Positions 55,210 through 64,000 of a DNA stretch of 64,000 nt are shown one piece after another. The stretch comes from Uranotaenia lowii. Its lineage: Eukaryota; Arthropoda; Insecta; Diptera; Culicidae. The notes beneath the pieces were generated by a model. That model made no database searches and was not told where the DNA came from. It worked only from the letters and a program-made list of their open reading frames with translations. The DNA is taken from the NCBI RefSeq assembly GCF_029784155.1, contig NC_073692.1, positions 322,025,906 to 322,089,905 of the forward strand, in the 5' to 3' direction. The translations under genes were made by a program, and so were the position numbers. Every line of letters starts with the position of its first letter. Positions within the stretch are counted from its first letter, which is position 1.

Positions 55210-55661
55210 TTAATTTTTCGAATTCTGCTTAGATTTGTCCGGATTTTATGTTGAAAAATTCGAGATCAGATGCCCAGATATTGCCAGGTATTGTAAAAAT
55301 TTGTGCTAATTTGTACAGCCAAAATATGCAGGAAAAATCTGAGATATTATTTGAGGGCGCCCCTTACCTGTCCTATCAAACATTTTGATTCCGATTTTAA
55401 TTTTCTTTCCTGGTTTTCAATCCGGGCAATATCCGGTCAAATTTAGTGGAAACCCAGGAATTATTCAACAAAAATCAAGAAAAAGAACTTGATTTTTTTT
55501 TCATGAAAACTTATCAGCAGATTTTTTATCGTATTTTAGACTTCAATCCGGGCAAAATCCAGGCTTTTTTCAACGGAATTCAGGCCGGGTTGGACTTTTC
55601 CCAAGTTTTGTTTTAAATATCCGGACAAACCCGGGTAAAACCGGATTATCTGGCAAGCTTA
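55210..55661 (-). mobile_element. CCGG-keyword element(s), degraded
   Basis: GTCCGGATTTTATG at about 55228, ATCCGGGCAATATCCGGTCAA at about 55420, TCCGGACAAACCCGGGTAAAACC at about 55620, and a right end ATCTGGCAAGCTTA at 55661. The parts point in both orientations, so two copies may be fused. Confidence 0.55.
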
Positions 55662-55710
55662 ACTTTAAATGCAGCAAAGCGGTCAGAAATAATAGAGGAT
55701 TTTTTTTTAA

Positions 55711-57085
55711 ATTTAAATCAGGGGTGAGTAACCTTTTGAACCGCCAATTTAAATTGGAAATCTTGACGACGGGCCGCTCGTAAAATAACAGTTTTTTTTT
55801 AATATGCCGAGCTTCTCGTCATGTTTTATGACTTTTTTGGTGAAACTGATCTGAAAAAAGAAAGATAACATGACTTTTTCAATACCCGATATTGAAAAAG
55901 TACATCACTAAATCTTTGTTATTTTGAAATTCTCTCATTTTTTTAATAGTACCTACTTCTTGGCGAACATCCATTCATACAAAATTCTTGTTAAACCTAT
56001 GGTCCTATTCGTCTACAATTCCATTTAAAAATCTTTTGGAGCTAACCACAGTGATAACTAAGAGTGTGAAAAATATATATTCAAAGAAATCACCGTCTTC
56101 TTAGCGTTGGACGTTGAATCGCTAATTGACTTACTGTAATTTTTTTCCACAACTAAAACCTGTCCTCAAAGCCTAATTTTTTCCCTACAAACGGTAAAAC
56201 CCCTGATTTAAACAATTGAAGTTCTGTATTGGATAATTACATTGAGATGTTGAGCAAGGTTGTCGAAATCACAGAAAAATGTTCAATATCACATATTTCA
56301 AGCAACTATCTTCTCAACTACATTCTTTTCAGATTTTTATATTTTTTAATTTTATTTAAATATCATTGAGATCTAAAGCCTTATTATAAGTTTGATTGAA
56401 AAAACTCAATTTATTAATTTTCTATCAAATTTCTGGAAAGTATTACAGATAATCGTCAAAGACCTTTTGGGTCGTATCACAGAATTTCAGATATCTATTT
56501 TTTTTTTTATCAAGAACTAACAATTTTTGTCAGTAACTTTGATGCCGGCTGATTCATGTTGATAAAAAAAAATCTAAAATCGTTCACCCAGGCTTTAAAC
56601 TTTCGTAATTTTCGTCAATATTCAGAAATAAAAAATATTTAACAAGGTTTTGGTTTATATTTTTTGTCAGTATTTGAATGCTAGCAGAACAAGCCTTTTT
56701 GCCGAATAGGATAGAATGATTTAAAAAAATTATCTGCTGATTTTTTTTTATCATACAACATTATTTTTGCTTGAAACGAAAATAATGACTTCACTAACGG
56801 ACTTCGAAGTTCCTTCGATCATGTGTATTTATTTAGCTTCCGATTTTTTAAAATAAAATATTACGTTATACCAATAAACAATATTGGATTTATGCCTTCA
56901 ACTGAAAATAATAAATGCTTAAAATGACAGAAAAAAAGTTGACAATCTGTAGGGCAAATGCAAATAAATGCATGTTTGATCAAGTCATATAAACTTTCCT
57001 AACAATTCATTGTAGAAAAAAGGCTTAAAAATTCGAAAAATGCTTCGCGGGCCGCACATAAAGGTTGCTCATTCCTGATTCAAAC
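55711..57085. mobile_element. hAT-like MITE with GGGCCGC keyword
   Basis: Element 55719-57077 (1,359 bp) has ends CAGGGGTGAGTAACCTTTT and the inverse of CAGGAATGAGCAACCTTTA, with GACGGGCCGCTCG and GCGGGCCGCACAT just inside. The 8-base flanks are ATTTAAAT and ATTCAAAC (6 of 8 identical, both changes T/C). A CACAGA-keyword scrap is nested at 56262-56490. No transposase. Confidence 0.85.
56262..56490. repeat. CACAGA-keyword scrap nested in the hAT-like element
   Basis: CAAGGTTGTCGAAATCACAG at 56257-56276 mirrors the start of 28353-28724, and ATCACAGAATTTCAG lies near 56477. Confidence 0.5.
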
Positions 57086-58589
57086 TTTTTTTTATTTATT
57101 TTTTTCATACGGATCCAATTAAAGATAATATCGGTAGCAAATTTTGAATAGGGCGAATGCGCCAAAATTAAACAAACTGAGTTATCAGCTGGGTGAAAAA
57201 GACTCGAAGACTTACATTTCTATTGGAAAAAGTTATTTAGAGGATATTTGGTTTTCGAGAAATAAAGGAAACAATATAATATTTTTGTTGGGAGCTTATG
57301 GAGCTGTCAAACTTTGAACGCGTTTTTCTCGAAATTCATATTCGTATTCATAATTCGTTACCGATATGGTAAAACATATCAACTTAATTTTAAATTATTG
57401 ATAAACTACTCTATTAAAACTACGGTAGCTAGTAGCCGTCTGCTGGTTTTTTACATTTTTCGGATCCGTTTCTTCAACACGTCCAGTATCTCTTAAAATC
57501 TAATTATTTATCTCTGTCTGCTTCGATAGTTATTTTTTCATCAAATAAGCAACAGTTCCCTCAGGAACTATTGCTGGGGCAATAGAGGACAAGAGCATCC
57601 CTATATTTTTTGCGGCAAAAACCGAGCCAACAAACAGGTCAAATTTTCCTGAAACGGATGTTTTGAGAACAGCTTCGGATTCGGTTAAGATCAGGGATTC
57701 GGTTAAGATCAGGGATTGAAAATCAAGCTCATTTGAGCGAGCTCCACTAGCTCCGCTTACAAGCCGACGAAGATCCTATCGTTTTTGTCTCAGGGACTTC
57801 GTATTTCCTAGTAAAGTTGTTTAAGTAAAATTTACAGTGGAATTTTGTGCAAAACTTGTTTCACAAATGTATGAAAATAGTAAATTTTAACTGTTTTTTT
57901 TTTTCGAAATATCGATCTTCAATAAAATGTTTCTTTTTTTAAAACAAATTAAAAAAAAATAACTTTCACAGCCCATCAAAATTCTTGCATTTAATCACTA
58001 GCACAGTTTTCCATAACGTTCTTTTGGAATTTTGAACTAAAATAATTTATGACGGTCGCCATTTAACTGTTAGAATCAAATTTTGGAGAAAATTGAAAAA
58101 CATACGCCTGTTTTAGATTTTTATTTGGTTAGATACAATGCCTCGTCCCTCATGAGGGTGTTATTATCATCCGAAGCGCTTAGGATCAAAGAGGTAAATA
58201 GAATGCTCTAACGATAGTTTTTAGAAAACGTGCTTTAAAGTTGTCAGAGTGCTCAAATTTTTATATTTTTTTTAATTCGAACAATTTTAATACAAATTAT
58301 AGAATTTTTGATTTTTGTACCAGATAAAAATAAAAGTATGAAAAATCTGAAGGCTTAATTTGTTCTTACTCTGAAATTCATTTAAAATTTTAAACGTAGT
58401 TTATAGTTTGATTTCAACATCTTTATTCTGATAAAAAAAATGTTTCTCCAACTTTTGTCACATGAAAAATCGCCACCGTAATCAAGAGCAGCACGGAACT
58501 TGTCGACCTTCCCTTTCGATTTCACACCATCCATTCGTTGGTTTCCGTTGGTTGATAATCGTTGAAAGATTAGTTCCTGAGCATAAACC
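57086..58589. other. AT-rich intronic spacer with small repeats
   Basis: An exact 18-bp tandem duplication (unit ATTCGGTTAAGATCAGGG) lies at about 57679-57715. CAGTTCCCTCAGGAACTATTG near 57551 can form a hairpin. Otherwise no gene. Confidence 0.5.
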
Positions 58590-59690
58590 ATCATAAAACT
58601 GCCATCTCACCGCCCTTCGCCAAGACTGCGACATCGACGGCGGCGATGGCAATCAACACCTCATCAGGGCACACATCCGTTCGGCTCGGGAAATGTTGTT
58701 CCGCCGAGCATCATAATGAACCCATTCTCGGGATCCATTAAGAACTCTCGGAGACTCGCGACTCATTCATATTACGGCGCAACTTACAACCCTTCGCCAC
58801 ACGCACGAGAACCATAAAATATGTTTACTAGCGCGCTCTAAAGAGAACTAAATACCTTACCTCGTCGTAGGATCGTCGGCAGATTCCAGACGCGTCGATT
58901 GAATCAGCCGCATCTCGGAGATGTACTTGGAGAAAAAAAAGAAGGTGTGCGCAGCATCACCTTCGCCGCGGTAATTTTTTCGACTCGGTTGTTTTGCCTT
59001 TAATCGCCTTGATGGGCGATTTACATATGACCTAGATTTTTTTTCCAACTCCTCTGAAGCAATTCCGAAGCGTGTTGTATGTTTACCGGTGCAGGGAGCG
59101 CGCGATTTATTGTTATCACGTGCTCCAATCTCTTTTGGGAGTACAGCTGTTTTTCGTATGTTTACACGGAAAACTCAGAAAATCGGAAGCCATTTCAATA
59201 TTCATGACTTTTTTTTTATTTCATCTCAAAAACTCAACTTGCAACTCTTTTTGAATGAGAAAAAGTTATCTGTACTTTGATGACGATGTTCACAAACATC
59301 TTTGACTCTGTCGAATAAAACTTTGCATTTCGCTCATTTCCGAGTTTCCGTGTATACATCTGGTATCCGCAGAACTGCAAAGATCAGCTAGACGGGTTGC
59401 GTTTAACGATTTGTTTTTCTTATTTGGCCACGTCCGTGTTGTGTCATCAACCGAAAACCGACACTTCTTGTAAACAACTCGAATGCGAACAATTTGTCGA
59501 AGCTCAAGGACATCTCGTTCCGGTCCGATCCACCAAATACTTACTACGGGAGATATGTCAACATGAATGGACGGACACATCGTGATAAATTATTGCCCCC
59601 AAATCGTATGGGTGACATTCAGTCGATGCTCCCCAGAGTAAGAGGTATCGCTGCAGTCACACCTACACTGCTCTAGGAGAAACTACAGAA
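58590..59690. promoter_or_regulatory. GC-richer intronic islands; candidate enhancers
   Basis: 58590-58990 and 59300-59690 lack transposon words and have mixed sequence with homeodomain-like ATTA/TAAT and CCATAAA sites (for example ACCATAAAATATG near 58810). Frames of 60-96 codons are present on both strands but show no domain or splice context. Confidence 0.3.
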
Positions 59691-60293
59691 AGTTGAAACT
59701 ACATTTTAGAAAAAAAAAACAGGAACACACAGATGCATTTGAGACAAAAAAAAAACTACAAAAAAATGGGTAGGTAGAGAATGTACCAGTTTTTTCCCAA
59801 CCTACCATGTATCGAAACATCATCGATACAGGCTTCCAGGTGCACGCTCCAGCAATGGTGCAGTTTCATTTATTACAAATATCGAAATGGTCGCAGTTGA
59901 ATCTACAAATTGCATGCATGGGCGATGATCCAATGCGCAATGGCGGCTTTTGGCCTAGTCAAGCCCAGCCCACGACGACGATGACGGAGCCATGGGTAGA
60001 TGGAGCTATTAATCAAGATATTTTTTTTTGCTGGATCAGATAAACAAATGTGATACATTCTGCACTGCCACAACAGAATGCGATCGAATGCGAAATATTA
60101 CCTACAGTTTATAACTCATCCGAGATGTCAAAAAGTTTATGGCCCATTGACAACTTTGGTCCATCATTTGTTTCCGGATATTTTTGTTAAAAAATATTTT
60201 CCATATCCCATCATAAATTATTTTTTGGTTAACAACTTTAAGATAGTTAAAGAAAAATTGTGAACAGTTTTTCAACTGTTAACATTTATTTTA
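59691..60293. promoter_or_regulatory. Low-repeat island then AT-rich DNA
   Basis: 59800-60050 is another GC-richer patch (CATTTATTACAAATATCG, TTGCATGCATGGGCGATG), possibly regulatory. 60050-60293 is plain AT-rich DNA. Confidence 0.25.
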
Positions 60294-61480
60294 GACTATC
60301 TGACCCGGTGCGCTTTGCAACACCTACCTTACAAATAATATTTGTTTTTTGAAAGGAAATACGATTTTGAATTTTTTTTTTTTCGTTTCATGTTCAAAAT
60401 CTGGCTCAGGCTCTTGGCTTAGTTTCTTGAATTATGTTCAATACAAAAAAAAATTTGTTGCATTTTCACAAAAAGCGAGTTTTTTGCAAGAATTCCCAGT
60501 ATAGATCTGAGTTTATGAATTTTATTTTTTTTTTAAGTCATGGATCTTTAAGTCTAGTGACTTAGAAATGATTTTTTTTTTGTTGTGTGAATGCAAGAAT
60601 TGACCTTTGACATTTGTTTTTGCTATTTTCTAATAAAGGTCTGAATCTTTAAGTATTTCACTAAATACCTACTAAAATTTTAAAAATATTAAAAAATTCT
60701 TTATGAATTTTTCATTTTTATTATTGAATATTCCAGAAATGGCCTTTTTTTTTGTTTAAATCTGCAAAAAAAATGAGACGTAGGTGAAAGTGGGAGAAGT
60801 TTTTTCAATGAAATCATCTGATTATTAAATCTGACTTGTATACCAAACTTAGTGAAGTAACTTAGACATTGTTCAAGTAGATTATTATCTATTAATACAA
60901 ACCACGACCATCTTGGTGCAAACCACTTGAAATTCTTCCAATTTATGAAAAATCTTACCTTGTATGGAAGCATCCACAAAAGTTTGAAGAGAATTTCAAA
61001 TTGGTAACTCATCTCATTACATCACGACTTGTATGTATACCGAATTCGATCGAAATCATATGGAATTTGTTCTAGTTTTATAATGTATTACTTCAAATTT
61101 GTATAGAAGCCCTCCTTCTTTTTTTTTTTTTAAAAAAAAAGGAGTGCTCTTACAGTACAATAAATGGTCAGCATTATTCAGAAACAACCATTCTGAAATG
61201 AGAACTGCAGTTGGAGATGATTTCATCTTATTTAGTGAAACTTGATCAATAAATTTGTTTTTCAAGATCTTAAATTTTTACAGTCAATGAGTTTTTTAAT
61301 TATGCCAAAATGTATGTTTTGTTGGTATAGATTCTGCACCCTCTCTATTTTTCCAAAGTGAGAAGGGGTCACGAACTTTCATTGATATTATCTAAATAAC
61401 GTCACATGACCCTCCATTTGATGGATCGAAGTAGTCATCGCCTGAAGAATGACGTGTTTTTTTTTCAAGCTGCTAAATTT
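60294..61480 (+). repeat. Head/tail repeat family A, copy 3
   Basis: Head CTATCTGACCCGGTGCGCTT at 60296. 61235-61390 follows copy 2 at 11485-11640 (AAATTTGTTTTTCAAGATCT, AAAGTGAGAAGGGGTCACGA). The 3' tail was not recognised. No ORF. Confidence 0.55.
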
Positions 61481-61513
61481 TAAGTTAATTTCAAAAGTGA
61501 AAATTTTAAAATA

Positions 61514-61780
61514 TTAAGAATAATCATCATTTTGCCGGTGCCGAAGATCCTTAATAAAGAATCCCAACAAGTTTCGGAGGATTCTTCCGAGCCATAAGCA
61601 CCGCCAACCACTACGGTCATTCCAACAAGCGGTCAACAAGTGTTGGCGGATCGTAGTTTCTCTCAACGGACTATAACAAACGGTACATAGGTGTTTGTTA
61701 CAGCATCTCGATCGAATCAGCCAACGATGGACAAATGGATACCTGAAGGATTTTTGGGGCTTGAAACCAAATTTGTTCAT
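61514..61780 (-). pseudogene. Unassigned coding-like fragment
   Basis: An 88-codon minus-strand frame rich in Arg, Cys and Trp (HRWLIRSRCCNKHLCTVCYS and CWNDRSGWRCLWLGRILRNL), GC-richer than its flanks. No family recognised; no splice sites. Could be a transposon protein fragment or chance. Confidence 0.2.
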
Positions 61781-62614
61781 TGATCAGCAGTATCAGTACA
61801 AAAGCTAAGTATTCGTGTTTATTTTATTTTCTTCTGCGTCTAAAATCTTCGTTCTCTCAACGAACATTGATAAAAATTCGTGAGTACTTTCTTTACTTGT
61901 CTCCTAGGTTTCCGAATCTTCTTTTTTTTTTTCTAAAAATAACTTATCTCATGAGTTTTATTTTTTTTCTTAATTATATTTTAAGTGAATAACAATATTT
62001 TTGAACTAATAATTGTTGAAAAATATAAAATTGAGGATAGTAAGATAATTATAGTATAAAATTTCAAATGGTTAGCAAGTTCTTTGAAAAATCAGAATTG
62101 ACTTCAAAACTTTGTATACAATTTTGTTTAAATACATTTTAGAGAATATGATTTGTAGACTTGATCTGTTAAATATACAATTAACTAATGAATTTATAAA
62201 TTTATATGTTTATCCAAGCTGTTAAAATAATGTTAAAACTTCACTTCAATTCAATCAAAAAGTTTGAGATTTGTCAAAAATGACTGTCATGATTTTTGAA
62301 TTTTATTTCATTTTACTGTATTTTGGGAATGTAGTTACGGGAAAATGCTGTTTTAATCATCATGATATTCTTCAAGGTTCATCAGTACATTTGATTGAAG
62401 GAATGATCAAAATTCAAATGTTTTATATGGGTACAATAGGCGAATCAGTTGAAAAAATGAAAACGAAGCCATTTAGGAAGTAAGATAAGTACCCTTTCAT
62501 TGAAGAAGTTCTAGTATCCTTTTAAAATGGTACGAGGTAAGATATTGAAAATGTGCTATTTTTTTTATTATATTTCAATAATGAAAATAGCTTAACTCTA
62601 TTAATGGGGATGTT
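61781..62614. other. AT-rich intronic spacer
   Basis: Nothing assignable. Includes very T-rich runs around 61920-61970. Confidence 0.4.
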
Positions 62615-62619
62615 GGGGG

Positions 62620-62983
62620 GGTTGGACAGGTCATCGAACGATCCCGGATCCGAAAACTGATATACAATGGATTGTGGGTTCAAGCCAGCCGGAGTATCTC
62701 GGCAAATTTAGAATCATGAGTAGGTTACTTAAGTACCTTTTTTGGATTCTTTATTTGTTTCGAACAGTTTGAAGGGAGTAAGATGAGTCAAACCTGCCCC
62801 AAGCCAGTGGTAACGGACCCCTTGGTTGTGTTGCAAATATTGTTGATGAGTTAAGCATGAGCAATATTTGAATGTGCGATCGAGACTTCCCGTACCGCCT
62901 CGGGTCGAAAGACCTATCAGCCACTGGTGGGTTCAACTACATACATACATACATACATACATACATACATACATACATACATA
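62620..62983 (+). mobile_element. tRNA-derived SINE with (ATAC)n tail
   Basis: Has a B-box-like GGGTTCAAGCC at about 62681 with an A-box-like TGGACAGGTC at about 62627, a body of about 230 bp and a long ATAC microsatellite tail like the shorter one of the SINE at 17935. The body sequence differs from the other SINEs. No target repeat found. Confidence 0.5.
62938..62983 (+). repeat. (ATAC)n microsatellite
   Basis: About 11 uninterrupted ATAC units. Confidence 0.95.
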
Positions 62984-63547
62984 AGGAAAGGGGATCGAGT
63001 GTCTCCATTCTCCCCTATAGATGTTTCCATACATGTGAAAAGTTATTCAGTTAGTTATTAAGGAAAATCTCTTTTACTGGTCTTCGACCTAAAGTGCAAT
63101 AAGCGAAATCAATTGGCCGTCCAATGAATACCCGAAAGCAAATTTGCAAACTGCTCGGTTACATGTTAACTATAATATCTCAAAAACTGTGATCTATTAA
63201 TAAGGACGACCCTCTCTCATGTCCTGATATTTGTACGTAAAAATGTTAGAAAACTTAACAATCAATCTTAGTTAAAATTTAAAGGTAAATCAGATATTGA
63301 ACAATTGCGTAATGCTTGTTGGGTTTTTGTACTGAGAATAAAGTATTAGCATGTTGAAATGCAAAAGGTTAAGAAAATCTTTTCAGCAATCCCAGCAATT
63401 TTATTTTGTCAAATCTTTTATTTGTCATTAATTTTAAACGATTATTGTTACCCTTTTCTTTGTTCTTGACAACAGGCAAGTGGATTTTTAACAAAAATTT
63501 CTTTAACTGGATTTTTTTCGACAAAATATATTGAAAAAAATTACTTA
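62984..63547. other. AT-rich intronic spacer
   Basis: No gene visible. Confidence 0.4.
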
Positions 63548-63580
63548 CTTAATGTTCCCGCGCCGATTGAGCCACCCCTG
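63548..63580. mobile_element. hAT-like right terminus
   Basis: GAGCCACCCCTG ends at 63580; its inverse CAGGGGTGGCTC is a hAT-type end. Just inside lies the 20-base word shared with 816-835. The matching left end was not found; the 8 bases after it are ACCTGGAG. Confidence 0.4.
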
Positions 63581-64000
63581 ACCTGGAGAATAAACGCTGG
63601 GTTGTTGTAGCACGCCTCCCCACACAAAACCCAGAAAAGCTGGCAAAAATTCGATTTTTGAAGCTCTCAAAATCAATCTATCCAAGTATTTCATCGTGTT
63701 CTGGCATTTTCAGACTACACGTGACGAGTAGAGTCTCAATCACCCTGATTTCCCCTAATTTCTTGTTTTTTTTTTTTAGAAAAAACATTGTAACAAACGA
63801 AAATGGAATTGAACAGATGCAGATGCAAGCATTGAATCAGGTGTAAAACTCATTGCTGAATCGAATGAAGAACACCGCTTAGGTCTCAGTTGACGAGGAA
63901 AGTCTCAGTTTTCCTAAATTTTCCCTAAATTCAATCATAAGCTCAAAAATTGTAGTAACAAATGAGAAAGCATCAGAAAAGATAAGAAAACATTTGAACA
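63581..64000. other. Intronic DNA to window end
   Basis: No gene visible. CTAATTTC/CCTAAATTTTCCCTAAATTC words near 63748-63932 suggest a simple repeat. Confidence 0.35.

Noticed and set aside
62938..62983. A CRISPR-like or regulatory array
   Set aside because: It is a plain ATAC microsatellite at the end of a SINE.
1..64000. Endogenous viral elements, LTR retrotransposons, bacterial-style operons or defence systems
   Set aside because: I found no paired LTRs, no gag/pol frames, no viral-protein-like frames and no prokaryotic gene organisation.

Overview
The window is eukaryotic, intron-dominated, AT-rich DNA, most likely from a mosquito (Culicidae). The evidence is the repeat content: a Tc1-like transposase of the mosquito-rich DD37E group, a DD37D (maT-like) mariner relative, R1-clade and RTE-like LINE remnants, several tRNA-derived SINEs (one family ends in ACTATAATCGAAAC plus A-rich tail, as I recall from mosquito SINEs) and many non-autonomous hAT-like elements. 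There are no bacterial-type operons, rRNA genes, CRISPR arrays or recognisable viral insertions. The species cannot be named from sequence alone.

Only one convincing host coding region is present: a + strand exon at 33482-35445 encoding at least 654 residues of a Ser/Arg-rich, mostly disordered protein I cannot assign. It begins in an exon opened by an acceptor at 33317|33318 and stops at a good splice donor (35445|35446). The reading frame meets a TAA only when read through that donor, so the protein probably continues in exons beyond the window. Upstream, two low-repeat islands (2860-3900 and 26640-27386, the second with a GTGAGT donor) look like alternative non-coding first exons. Downstream, the intron exceeds 28 kb. 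It carries a textbook-looking recursive splice (ratchet) site at 41967|41968 and a TATA/initiator/donor arrangement near 50208-50284 that could be an internal promoter. Other GC-richer, non-repetitive islands (16264-17480, 48820-49420, 49850-50200, 58590-59690, 59800-60050) are candidate enhancers.

Region by region: 1-2430 LINE/SINE debris; 2860-4150 candidate first exon; 4634-15753 dispersed repeats, including two long copies of a family with an ACTAGCTGACCCGG-type head, a tiny retroposon at 9954-10004 and a long-TIR element at 14503-15753; 16264-17480 possible regulatory island; 17912-20398 a SINE with target duplication, then an R1-type LINE with a structured repeated 3' tail; 20806-25287 TIR elements and transposase remnants; 26640-27386 candidate second first exon; 27540-31130 a roughly 150-bp tandem array, more repeats and a SINE; 32500-35445 leader and coding exon; 37513-48545 DD37D and DD37E elements and a cluster of hAT-like elements; 49850-50823 possible internal promoter and a SINE; 53161-54712 a nested complex containing a 497-bp near-perfect palindrome with two opposed tRNA-like sequences; 55719-57077 a long hAT-like element; the remainder is candidate regulatory DNA, a further head/tail-family copy and a SINE.

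The most unusual observations are: (1) the giant tRNA-bearing hairpin; (2) a 38-nt retroposed unit with poly(A) and a perfect 12-bp target duplication, folding into two mini hairpins whose GNRA loop is retained in a second copy; (3) a set of hAT-like elements each studded with its own private short keyword near the ends; (4) the recursive splice site; (5) a duplicated 22-residue motif within the coding exon.
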